From assembly GCF_040869045.1 (NCBI RefSeq), contig NC_090319.1:396815601-396879600 (forward strand): 64,000 nucleotides of DNA, in the 5' to 3' direction. Source of the stretch: Eurosta solidaginis. Lineage: Eukaryota > Arthropoda > Insecta > Diptera > Tephritidae. The notes beneath the pieces were generated by a model that was given only the letters and a program-made list of their open reading frames with translations, was not told the DNA's origin and ran no database searches. A program made the position numbers and the translations under genes. Of the stretch, positions 11,014 to 21,520 are shown piece after piece (the stretch's first letter is position 1; each line of letters starts with the position of its first letter).

Positions 11014-12630
11014 GTGACTAGTGTCTCCTTTGGTAGTGCGCTCTTTTGCAAAAGTAGGACAGCGTATATTGATATCGGGCTTCACCGGTCGCGTTTACCG
11101 ATTCTGTGTGGATTTGGTCTAGGGCCTTATCCTGCTCGTCTGGATCAAACGGCTGTGTTGGCACGTACCAGATATCATCATAGTGCTTATGGAGATGTCC
11201 TCTTAACCCATTTGGAGGCCGGGCTGGTTCGATCAGTAGTAGTAGTAGGGTGTCCTGGTTTGTGACAATTAAGCAAAACTGTCTGTTCAGCATTTCGTTG
11301 TGCTCAGGGGGCTCGTGGCAATTCTGAGTGCAGCCTTTTCCAGTATGTATTTTAAAGCCAGGCGAACACATGAGCGGCCGGCAAGCGACTTGAGGATTTT
11401 GCTGCGGCTTTGTACTCAAGATACAGTTTCGGTTGTTTGTCCCTTTGTTATCGAACATTACCCCTAAGATCTTTGGGTGACTGACAGTCAGCATCGTAAC
11501 ACCATCGATGTCCCATATTTGCGTCATCTGTTCCTCCACGACGTATACAGAGTGGTCGTGGATTTGGTTGGCGATAATGGCAGGTCGCGCGAGGTGAAGA
11601 AACTAGAAATACTGGGCAGATAGCTGATTATTCTAGAAACTCATTCGTCTTATGGCGGCCGCTGTGGTGTGATGGTAGTGTGATTTGCCTACCACACCGA
11701 AGATCACGGGATTAGGCATTACATCCCGGACAAAGCAACATCAAAATTATAGAAGCAAGTTTTTTCAACATGAAGAAAGTTGTTCTAAGCGGGGTCGCCC
11801 CTCGGCAGTGATTTGGCAAGCACTCCGAGTGTATTTCTGGAAACTCATCTGCCTTGCAGATGCTGATCGGAGTCGGCATAAAAAAATAGGTCCCGTCCCG
11901 CCAATTTGTGGGAAAGATTGAAAAAGGAGCACGACGCAAATTGGAAGAGAAGCTCGGCTTAAAATATCTTCGGAGGTTATCGCGCCATAAATTTTTTTTT
12001 AATTCGTCTATTGCAGGGCCAGGTGCCGTTGCCATTATCGTGCAATCGTCGGCTTAGGACATGATAGTAACTCCTTCTGGTGGGGAAGGGAACTGTGATA
12101 TGCAGAAATTAAACGAAAGCGGGGATAGGACACCACCCTCTGGTGCCCCCATTTAATTCTACTAGGCTTTGAGGTTTGTTTCCAAAATTGAACCGACGCT
12201 TGCCGACCATTCAGATAATTTGCGGTCCAATTTTTAGAAACGAGGGAAGGGGAGAACCTTCCTGTCTTGGAGTAGCGTGCCAAGGTTGACTGTGTCAAAA
12301 GCTTTCGACAGGTCGAGTGCTATGATGGCCCTATGATTTTTTTTTCTCATGTATTCGTGTATTCCCATGACCTTGCGAAGCGTACGCTCGCTTTGCCGGA
12401 CATCAGTCGGAATGGGGAAAGCAGCAAAATATTGATATTGAGAATTGTATAGTCTTCCCAGTTAAAATAAAATTAGCTGGTCGCTGTATTGAAAAGAGTA
12501 TGGGCAGATGATCAGATGCTAAAGTAAACAGAAAGTCGTATTGTCTATTGTCCACTGCTGCTGCAGTAAATATCTTTCTTTCAGTGTTGACAACAAATAA
12601 TGGGCCATATGCATAAAACAAGTGAAGTAT
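11010..12630 (-). pseudogene. Jockey-like non-LTR ORF2 remnant, split by a SINE
   Basis: Read on the minus strand: an endonuclease end (ASDHLPILFSIQRPANFI, 12520-12465), a linker (PIPTDVRQSERTLRKVMG, 12415-12360), RT pieces (ALDLSKAFDTVN-like near 12300; YLNGRQASVQF near 12210) and, on the other side of a SINE, SSFFTSRDLPLSP (about 11610-11570), a PKILGVMFDNKG motif (near 11460) and the C-terminal region down to 11014. The RT is internally deleted and frameshifted. The coding sense continues across the SINE, which shows that the SINE came later. Confidence 0.75.
11651..12001 (+). mobile_element. tRNA-derived SINE, near full length, with 8-bp target duplication
   Basis: The head 'gtggtgtgatggtagtgtg' is an A-box-like sequence, followed by a degraded B-box region, then a body (gcggggtcgcccctcggcag) and an A/T-rich tail with an A/T run. 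Direct repeats of 'attcgtct' flank it (11643-11650 and 12002-12009). It is inserted in the jockey-like ORF2 in the opposite orientation. Relatives lie at 32662-32997, 27865-28030 and 37633-37860. Confidence 0.85.
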
Positions 12631-12687
12631 CCTTTTAACACGCTTACATAAATTAGCTTAAGTTGTATGTATGCTTGCTTGTTTGTA

Positions 12688-13044
12688 AAGCCCCCATTAG
12701 TGATACTTAGCATAGACTTGCTTGACTTGGGTAAACTTGGCAACTTAGCCACGATTATACTCCACTTGGCGCATAAAATCTGGCATCATAATCAGCGTTG
12801 AAATTTATTTTTAAATAAATGTCAATTTGTATGACAAAATGTTAAAATGAAATGGAAACAAACAAATGGCATCTCAAAATGTAAACGTCACTTAGAACTT
12901 ACATAGAAAATCAAAATTCAACAGACTTCTAAGTCAAGTTAAGTTTTGAGTAATCAGTAACTTGCAATGTTAATTTAACAGAACTGTAAGTGACAGTTCG
13001 CAAGCCAAGTCAAGTCTATGCTAAGTATCAGTAATGGAGCCTTA
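12688..13044. mobile_element. MITE with about 50-bp terminal inverted repeats
   Basis: The left end 'attagtgatacttagcatag' (from 12696) is the inverted complement of the right end, where 'tatgctaagtatcagtaatg' ends near 13036; the match runs about 45-50 bp with a few mismatches. The interior (about 260 bp) has no coding sense. The superfamily cannot be told without a clear target duplication. Confidence 0.65.
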
Positions 13045-13047
13045 ACT

Positions 13048-13700
13048 CTCTAGGCTAGGCGCGCAAAGGAGAGTTAGACCCATCTAGCGGCAATAAGCGG
13101 CAGTGGTTAAATAACTCGCTACAAAACTACCCTGAAAAAATTGTTGGATTACGTGTTCCATTTTCTTCATGTTGGAGTACTCTAACAATACTCCTTTGCA
13201 ATGCGTTTGCGGACCACCATCAGCCGATCATTGCTCGTAACATAAGAATATTCGTAGTATAAAATATAAAAGTTGTATTGGCCCTCTTCATTTACTTTCA
13301 TTTTAAATTAAATTCACTCCGATAATTCTTTCCGACAACGCAATTCCTCTTTAGTACTTTGTCATATGATCCTCTGTGGGTGCTCTATGGAGTATTACAG
13401 TGAAAGTACTTTGGAAATTACTCTCACGTATGTACTCTATGGAATACTCACAAACAAAGCGAGAGTGGGATCACCTACTCCTCTCCTAGGACATCGCAAT
13501 GTTAATTGGAGCACATTTTTTGTATGAATACAGATTAGTTTTGGAACACTCCTATACTCCCAAAGGAGTATTCCTTACACTATTTATGGAGTACTCGCGT
13601 TTCTTGAAGGGTAGTTGTGCTTAATAGCGGAGACACGAACCTCCTCTGTGCTAGCTGCTATCAACATGAAATATCTAAGTGGATTGTAGATACTAAAACT
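13048..13700 (+). mobile_element. Dispersed repeat related to the foldback arms, split by a 486-bp insert
   Basis: The two flanks, 13048-13127 and 13614-13700, together match the shorter copy at 28085-28212 in inverse orientation. They also share 'gacccatctagcgg' and 'agcggagacac' motifs with the foldback arms at 25628-26616. The middle is a later insertion. Confidence 0.6.
13128..13613. mobile_element. 486-bp MITE with short TACCCT termini
   Basis: Begins TACCCT and ends AGGGTA, and interrupts a repeat whose empty version is at 28085-28212. It contains several 'ggagtactc'/'gagtattcc' palindromic motifs (for example near 13172, 13565 and 13589). It has no coding capacity. The target duplication is not clear. 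Confidence 0.55.
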
Positions 13701-13926
13701 AAATATTTAAAAGTGTGATTTTTAGTTTTTTTAAACTACATATGTATATTGGTATTTTTGATAGTAGTCACTTGCAAATTATATGGAAATTTTAAGTGAT
13801 TGCTATTGAAATAAGAGTTCACTGGTTTCATGCATATGACCCAATAAACGAAAAGTGGAATCGTTCTGCCAAAATTGTTATAAAAACCCAAAGCGGCAAT
13901 CCTGATTTTGAATCGAATTCATCAAT

Positions 13927-14075
13927 CCTCGTGTTCCAATGGCACATGAACCAGATACGGATAGAGATTTAACATGTAAATGCAACAACAATGTGAACAT
14001 ATGGATCACATTGTTGTTGCATTTGCATGTTAAATCTCTATCCGTATCTGGTTCATGTGTCATAGGAACACGAGG
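13927..14075. repeat. Near-perfect hairpin with 70-bp arms
   Basis: Left arm 13927-13996 and right arm 14006-14075 are inverted complements at 67 of 70 positions, with a 9-base loop. Pairing stops abruptly outside the arms. It could be a small foldback element or the source of a long RNA hairpin; the sequence alone does not decide. Confidence 0.9.
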
Positions 14076-14139
14076 AATGCTAGGGCCCATGTATGTATTG
14101 CATACTGGCTGATGTTGAATACTCACGATTGTAGAAAAG

Positions 14140-15139
14140 TACTCCGATTGCTATGTTACAAATAATATTCTTTGATTTAGCCATATTATAGGCCATTGCC
14201 AATTCTTGCAGATCCTTTAATTATGTGAAAGAGGGAATATTATTTGGTAAACGGCTCACACTAATATCTAAATCTGGATACACTACAGTTATTACATCAG
14301 ATGAGGATTCATATTCAATGACATATCACAACTTTTATTTTATGAATTAAATAATCACTTCGTTATTTGTGGGTAATATATGTACATATGTAGGTCACAA
14401 ATTGCTTTTATTGAGGAAATTTTATTACTTTTTACTCTTTTTATTACAGATTTGTGAATTTCTTGTTATTCAAACCACTTAATATTCATTAACTTTCAAA
14501 TTTAAACCCGTATTTGCAAACCAGTAAAAAAATGTATTTATGTCTTTATGCTTGTCTATTCACGGATAGAGCTCAGACGAAGAAACCTGAAAAAATCTTT
14601 GTGCTGGTTTTTTAAGCACAACCGGACGCTACTAACTCCACAATTGTAATGAACGCCAAGCTTATAGACCAGGCTTGAACGGCCATCACCAAAGCCACGA
14701 AATTACTTGACTGACTCGAAATTTAACAAACAAGCTTACAAATATACAAACAAAACAATAGATGTTAACCATACTGATGCTGCAGATTTAGTCATCAAAT
14801 CACGGTTAGGCAATTCACCAGTGGGAAAATTTATATTGAAATTCGACAATTTTAACGCTAGAAACACTTATTTTTATATAATAACCACAATTTAACTATT
14901 TTGTTATCTATGGCCAGTTTGACATCTTCCACTGCTGTTCGTCGTCGGAGATTCTCTATAGCTTCTAGCTTCCCTGCTCCTGCTACGATTTGGTTTAGGC
15001 CATGTGTCCCTGAAATCCAGGACATTTCATCAAAACATGTCCCGGATTACTAAATTCGAAGTAAGACAAGAAAACAACCTTCGGACCGAATGTGGTTTGT
15101 TGTTGAGATTTTGGAAATCGTTCAGTTCTTTTTTTCATT
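14140..15139. other. No recognised feature
   Basis: A/T-rich sequence without convincing coding sense on either strand until the hAT-like scrap at 15140. Confidence 0.4.
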
Positions 15140-15318
15140 CCAGCTCATAACGCTATCTGTGAGCGAGTGTTTTCATTACTAAATTCGTAATGGACGGACG
15201 AAAGGAATCGTTTCATTGTGGAAAACATGACGCACCTTATGATCGTGCAATTTAATTTTGCAAACTTGACGTGCTATGATTTTTTAGGCTCGAGCCATGA
15301 TTTTGCTGCGTTCAAAGA
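15140..15318 (+). pseudogene. hAT-family transposase C-terminal (dimerisation) fragment
   Basis: One frame reads PAHNAICERVFSLLNS, an in-frame stop, then WTDERNRFIVENMTHLMIVQ. This matches the layout of the hAT C-terminal dimerisation domain (ERVFS...W...RN.L....V..L). There is no upstream catalytic domain and no terminal repeats were found, so it is an isolated dead fragment. Confidence 0.6.
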
Positions 15319-15877
15319 AAGTACACTTTTTGGACCTTTTTGATTTATTAGCATTTTAAGAAGTAATTGCCTCTACATAGTTAGTTTTTTAGTGTATTTT
15401 GTTGATATCTCCACAACCCCTTGATATATTAAAATGAAATTCATCTTATCTTGATAGTTCCTTCCGTAAGATACGTATATTGGCGCAAAATATTTTAAAA
15501 TCATCCAGGTTAAAACTTTGGTCAAAATCTCGAAAAATGACAAAATAGAACAATGATTAGTACAACCCGTTCAAAAAACTTGCGATAAATCCCTAAAGAG
15601 ATTGGTCTGCGATTGAACTCCTTTGTCCACATTGATCCTATCTAACCCTTTTTGGGAACAGCTGGGATTACTCATAGTCAGTTTGAAATTTATGTAGCCA
15701 ATTTTAAGAAACAATCAAAAACGGTAACGAAACAGGTAAAATAAAAAATTGTATGGAATCGAAACGAATTTTTCTAGAAAAATGCGGATCCCTATACCGA
15801 GCCTAAAAGACTAGTACCATACGTTTCATTATCGTGGCATTTCTTTAATTTTTCTACAATATCAATGCAAAACAAGT

Positions 15878-18800
15878 AAGGAAGGCTAAGTTCGGGTGTA
15901 ACCGAACATTACATACTCAGTTGAGAGCTGTGGAGACAAAGTAAGGGAAATCACCATGTTGTAAAAGGAACCTAGGGTAACCCTGGAATGTGTTTGTATG
16001 ACATGTCTATCAAATGAAAGGCACTAAAGAGTATTTTATGAGGGAGTGTGCCATAGATCTATAGATGGACGCCATTTAGGGATATCGCCATAAAGGTGGA
16101 CCAGGCCTGACTCGAGAATTTGTTTGTACGATATGGTTATCAAATGAAATGTGTTAATGATAATTTTAAAAGGGAGTTGGCCTAAGTTCTATAAGTGGAC
16201 GTCTTTTCGAGATATCGCCATAAAGGTGGACCAGGGGTTACTCTAGAATTTATTTTGTACGATATGGGTATCAAATAAAAGGTATTAATGAGTATTTTAA
16301 GAGGGCGTGGGCCTTAGTTCTATATGTCGACGCCTTTTCGAGATATCGCCATAAACGTGGACTAGGAGTGACTCTAGAATTTGATTGTGCTATATGGGTA
16401 TCAAATGAAAGGTGTTAATGAGTATTTTAAAAGGGAGTGGGCCTAAGTTCTATAGGTGGACGCATTTCGGAATATCTTTATAAAAGTGGACCTGGGTTGA
16501 CTCTAGAATGCGTTTGTACAATATGGGTGTCAAACGAAAAGTGCAATAAGTGTTTTAAAAGGGAGTGGGCCTTTGTTCTATGGGTGGACGCCTTTTCGGG
16601 ATATCGCCATAAACGTGGACCAGGGGTGACTCTAGAATGCGTTTGTACAATATGGGTATCAAATGAAAGGTGTTAATGAGTATTTTAAAAGGGAGTGGGC
16701 CTTAGTTCTATAGGTGGACGCCTTTTCGAGATATCGCCATAAAGGTGGACCAGGGGTGACTCTAGAATTTGTTTGTACGATATGGGTATCAAATGAAAGG
16801 TGTTAATGAGTATTTTAAAAGGGAGTGGGCCTTAGTTCTATAGGTGGATGCCCTTTCGAGATATCGCCATAAAGGTGGGCCAGGGGTGACTCTAGAATTT
16901 GTTTGTACGATATGGGTATCAAATGAAAGGTGTTAATGAGTATTTTAAAAGGGAGTGGGCCTTAGTTCTATAGGTGGATGCCCTTTCGAGATATCGCCAT
17001 AAAGGTGGGCCAGGGGTGACTCTAGAATTTTTGTGTACGATATGGGTATCAAATGAAAGGTGTTAATGAGTATTTTAAAAGGGCGTGGGCCTTAGTTCTA
17101 TAGGTGGACGCCTTTTCGAGATATCGCCATAAAGGTGGACCAGGGGTGACTCTAGAATTTGTTTGTACGATATGGGCATCAAATGAAAGGTGTTAATGAG
17201 TATTTTAAAAGGGAGTGGGCCTTAGTTCTATGGGTGGATGCCCTTTCGAGATATCGCCATAAAGGTGGGCCAGGGGTGACTCTAGAATTTTTGTATACGA
17301 TATGGGAATCAAATGAAAGGTGTTAATGAGTATTTTAAAAGGGCGTGTGTCTTAGTTCTATAGGTGGACGCCTTTTCGAGATATCCCCATAAAGGTAGGC
17401 CAGGGGTGACTCTAGAATTTGTTTGTACGATATGGGTATCAAATGAAAGGTGTTAATGAGTATTTTAAAAGGGAGTGGGCCTTAGTTCTATAGGTGGATG
17501 CCCTTTCGAGATATCGCCATAAAGGTGGGCCAGGGGTGACTCTATAATTTTTGTGTACGATATGGGTATCAAATGAAAGGTGTTAATGAGTATTTTAAAA
17601 GGGCGTGGGCCTTAGTTCTATAGGTGGACGCCTTTTCGAGATATCGCCATAAAGGTGGACCAGGGGTGACTCTAGAATTTGTTTGTACGATATGGGTATC
17701 AAATGAAAGGTGTTAATGAGTATTTTAAAAGGGAGTGGGCCTTAGTTCTATAGGTGGATGCCCTTTCGAGATATCGCCATAAAGGTGGGCCAGGGGTGAC
17801 TCTAGAATGTGTTTGTAGGATATGGGTATCAAATTAAAGGTATTAATGAGGGTTTTAAAAGGGAGTGGCCCTTAGTTGTATATGTGAAGGCGTTTTCGAG
17901 ATATCTACCAAAATGTGGACCAGGGTGATCCAGAACATCATCTGTCGGGTACCGCTAATTTATTTATATACGTAATACCACGTACAGTATTCCTTCCAAG
18001 ATTCCAAGGGCTTTTGATTTCGCCCTGCAAAACTTTTTCATTTTCTTCTACTTAATATGGTAGGTGTCACACCCATTTTACCAAGTTTTTTTCTAAAGTT
18101 ATATTTTGCGTCAATAGACCAATACAATTACCATGTTTCATTCCTTTTTTCGTATTTGGTATATAATTATGGCATTTTTTTCATTTTTCGTAATTTTCGA
18201 TATCGAAAAAGTGGGCGTGGTCATGGTCGGATTTCGGCCATTTTTTACACCAATACAAAGTAAGTTCAGATAAGTACGTGAACTGAGTTTAGTAAAGATA
18301 TATCGATTTTTGCTCAAGTTATCGTGTTAACGGCCGAGCGGAAGGACAGACGGTCGACTGTGTATAAAAACTGGGTGTGGCTTCAACCGATTTCGCCCTT
18401 TTTCACAGAAAACAGTTATCATCCTAGGAGCTAAGCCTCTACCAAATTTCACAAGGATTGGTTAGTTTTTGTTCGACTTATGGCATTAAAAGCATCCTAG
18501 ACAAATTAAATGAAAAAGGACGGAGCCACGCCCATTTTGAAATTTTCTTTTATTTTTGTATTTTGTTGCACCATATCATTACTGGAGTTGAATGTTGGCA
18601 TAATTTACTTATATGCTGTAAAGATATTAACTTTTCTTTTAAAATTTGAATTTAAAAAAAAATTTTTTTAAAAAGTGGGCGTGGTCGTTCTCCGATTTTG
18701 CTAATTTTTATTAAGCAGACATAAAGTAATAAGAGTAACGTTCCTGCCAAATTTCATCATGATATCTTCAACGACTGCCAAATTACAGCGTGCAAAACTT

Positions 18801-19262
18801 CTAAATTACCTTCATTTAAAAGTGGGCGGTGCCACGCCCATTGTCCAAAATTTTACTAGTTTTCTATTCTGCGTCATAACCTCAACTCACCTACCAAGCT
18901 TCATCGCTTAATTAGTATTTGGTAATGAATTATCGCACTTTTCGATTTTTCGAAATTTTCGATATCGAAAAAGTGGGCGTGGTTATTGTCCGATATCGTT
19001 CATTTTAAATAGCGATCTGAGATGAGTGCCCAGGAATCTACATACCAAATTTCATCAAGATACCTCAAAATTTACTCAAGTTATCGTGTTAACGGACAGA
19101 CGGACGGACGGACGGACATGTCTCAATCGAATTTTTTTTCGATACTGATGATTTTGATATATGGAAGTCTATATCTATCTCGATTCCTTTATACCTGTAC
19201 AACCAACCGTTATGCAATCAAAGTTAATATACTCTGTGAGCTCTGCTCAACTGAGTATAAAA
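15878..19262 (+). mobile_element. Element with terminal inverted motifs around a 130-bp tandem array
   Basis: The left end includes 'atactcagttgagagct' (15913-15929) and the right end 'gagctctgctcaactgagta' (19238-19257), which are inverted relatives. Between them are about 15 copies of a 130-bp repeat and a 1.3-kb non-repetitive tail with recurrent 'aaagtgggcgtgg' motifs (18210, 18672, 18969). Shortened minus-strand copies of the tail end lie at 49113-49688, 53807-53960 and 54117-54706, so it is a dispersed family. It has no transposase gene. The layout resembles the TIR-plus-tandem-repeat elements described in Drosophila (for example Tetris), an analogy and not a homology claim. Confidence 0.7.
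15985..17935 (+). repeat. About 15 tandem copies of a 130-bp minisatellite
   Basis: Anchors such as 'aaaggtgg' fall at 16741, 16871, 17001 and 17131, giving a strict 130-bp spacing. Central units are almost identical and edge units are more diverged, the usual pattern of unequal exchange. Within the centre, units alternate between 'ggtggacgccttttcgag' and 'ggtggatgccctttcgag' types. Confidence 0.95.
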
Positions 19263-19437
19263 AGATCAAAATGTTGTATTAGAGTATAAATAATGGTAAA
19301 ATCGGTAAAAGTTCCCATAGGGGACCTATCCGTCAGTAGTCGTAGGCGAACAAAGAAGACCCTCGGATAAGTAGGGGTACGAATATGTGTCGAAGAATAC
19401 CCGTGAGGATATAAAGTACTTACTAACTAAATTGGAT

Positions 19438-20840
19438 CTTAACCGTTTAAACGGTTATGGACGTCCAACAAGGCGCTCCAGTCACTTCGTTTCTCTGCCA
19501 ACTGGCGCCAATTGGTCACACCAAGGGAGTTTAAATCGTTTTCCACAAGATCCTTCTACTTCCATAGGCGGGTTCCGATAAAAAGCGAGCGTCATCTTTC
19601 ATTCACATAACATGGCCTAGCCAGCGTAGCCGCTGCGTTTCAATTCGCTGGACTATTTTGATGTCTGCGTAAAGCTCGCCAACGCGTAGAGGTTCGTAAA
19701 TCTTTCGAAGAACTTTTCTCTCGAACACTCTCACATCCGCTTCATCTGATGTTTTCATGGTCCTTTCTTTTGTACCAGATAGCAGGACGGGTACGGTAAG
19801 TGGCTTGTAGAGCATGACTTTCGTTTGCCTAGAGAGGACTTTACTTTTCAATTGCCCACCTAGTCCAAAGTAGCATTTATTGGCAAGAGTGATACTTCGC
19901 TGAATTTCAGATCTGATGTTGTTGTTTATGTTAATGCTGGTTACCAATAGAGTTGGCGTATATCCGTGTACCTGTGATTTTGTCACAGCTACTGAAATAT
20001 CACAGTACACTTCAGCGACAGCTTACAAGGAATAATCGTGACAGATTGCCTGTGACAACATTTATTTCCCGTTACCAATCACAGACTCAAACATAGCTCT
20101 CATCACAGGAACAAATCGCTTCTATGCTACGAACCAATACAATGAGCAAGTTACTTAAGCTGCGTCTGAATAACAGTAGATGTCCCAAAAAATTACGCAG
20201 AGTTTATTATTCGCTACACAATCTACAGGGGAAAATATAAAACTGAGGTAATTCGATATGACATATTGACCAATAATCCGAAGGCCGAAAATAAAAATGT
20301 TAGCTCGTTCAAAAAAGATTAACGAAAACCCGGAAAATGACTCCGGACTGCTCCGAAACGGGTTTGGAGACCAAAACTATATCCGCATAAAACACTTATG
20401 TTCACAATTTTTTTTGTGGGTATCACAAAATCTTCAAAATTACAACAACCACATGAAAATTTTCAATTTCTTTCGCAAATATCTCTTGACTTACCCAAAA
20501 TTTTTATTTTGCGCCTTCGGATTATTGTTGTCGAGGTCAATATGCATCTTTTGATACCTGTCTCGATATTTTTGGACGCGTATTTGGAGTGTTATGCTGT
20601 CGTATAGAATCGCCAAAACTGATTCCTGTTGGCGTGGTATTTGTTTTTTTTCAGTCACAGTCACGGTTAAAAGCCGTTCTGACTGAGAGGTCACAATCAC
20701 AGATAACATTGTTCCTAAAAAATCACGGGATCGGCCAACATTAGTTACCAAATAAACGAAGTCTTTTATTATTTCGAAATTATGGCTGCCAACAGTAGCA
20801 TGGTTGGTAAGTCACATATACGCTAACTCTTTGCTCGATG
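19438..20840 (-). pseudogene. RTE-like non-LTR retrotransposon 3' fragment, split by a MITE
   Basis: The minus strand reads VGSHNFEIIKDFVYL (about 20800-20755), then after the MITE SEIQRSITLANKCYFGLGG (19910-19855), a KVMLYKPLTVPVLLSGT block, FERKVLRKIYEPL (19715-19680) and RIETQRLRWLGHVM (19645-19603), ending near the C-terminal NRLNG at 19440. This is the C-terminal region of an RTE-type ORF2. It lacks the catalytic RT core, as expected from 5' truncation. A second, younger fragment of the family lies at 34300-34819. Confidence 0.75.
19948..20743. mobile_element. hAT-type MITE with 8-bp target duplication
   Basis: Direct 8-bp repeats 'gttaccaa' at 19940-19947 and 20744-20751 flank a 796-bp insert with imperfect inverted ends (TAGAGTTGGC... 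against TAATGTTGGC...). RTE coding sense continues across the insertion. The 8-bp duplication and T-A-rich start fit hAT. The open frames inside are unrelated to transposase. Confidence 0.7.
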
Positions 20841-20894
20841 ACGGCAGGTACTTTGGCAAAGCCAAAGAATTGTTGGAGTTATTGTTAGAATAAT

Positions 20895-21312
20895 TTGCGG
20901 GTAAAAACACACTCTTATCCTCACTTAGATAATGTTTAGGAGACCCATCTAGCGGCAGTGGTTAAATAACTAGCTACAGAACATGTTGTACCGAAAAGCG
21001 AAGACACACACCTCTGTTGGCCATAGTGTATAACCTTTAGCTGAATCGGTTGCGGTGAATACTGGACACGCACCATTTGTAGAGGTAATACATAGAGGTA
21101 GTGTAGAGGTGAAACATTGAGACATATTTCAGTTGCATGTGAGTATAATGCGTATTGAAATTTATGAGTACTAATTTTCTGCGCAGCAATTTCAGAAGTG
21201 TAGATAAAGTTTAACGCTCAGCTTAGCAGTCCATATAAAGTTTAAGCGTACATACATATATGTATATACATACATAGATGTACAAAAAACACAGCTAATA
21301 ACAAGGATTTTA
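20895..21312 (+). repeat. Single arm of the foldback family
   Basis: Matches the left arm of the foldback element at 25628-26616, from 'tcctcacttagataatgttt' near 20919 to 'aaaaaacacagctaata' near 21300. No inverted partner arm follows. Confidence 0.75.
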
Positions 21313-21520
21313 ACGAAAAATTAAAAGTAAAAAGTGGGTTTTTAATAAAACTAGTAACTCTTCCGGACCCTGATATAACACAAATGTATATATGTACATA
21401 CATATATATGCATTAGTATTATTATTATTATTATATATGTACTTATTTAGGCTTAAAATAAATTTTAAGACTAACAAAAGCACTATCTGGTATGGCTATC
21501 AGCTCATAGGCATTAGTATA
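21313..21520. other. Spacer with a TAT/ATT microsatellite
   Basis: Short A/T-rich stretch with 'tattattattatta' near 21416; nothing else was recognised. Confidence 0.5.

Noticed and set aside
14707..14895. 62-codon + strand frame
   Set aside because: A/T-rich random frame with low-complexity Asn/Thr/Lys content and no family resemblance.
15985..17935. CRISPR-like array
   Set aside because: Units are contiguous 130-bp repeats without unique spacers, in a eukaryotic context.
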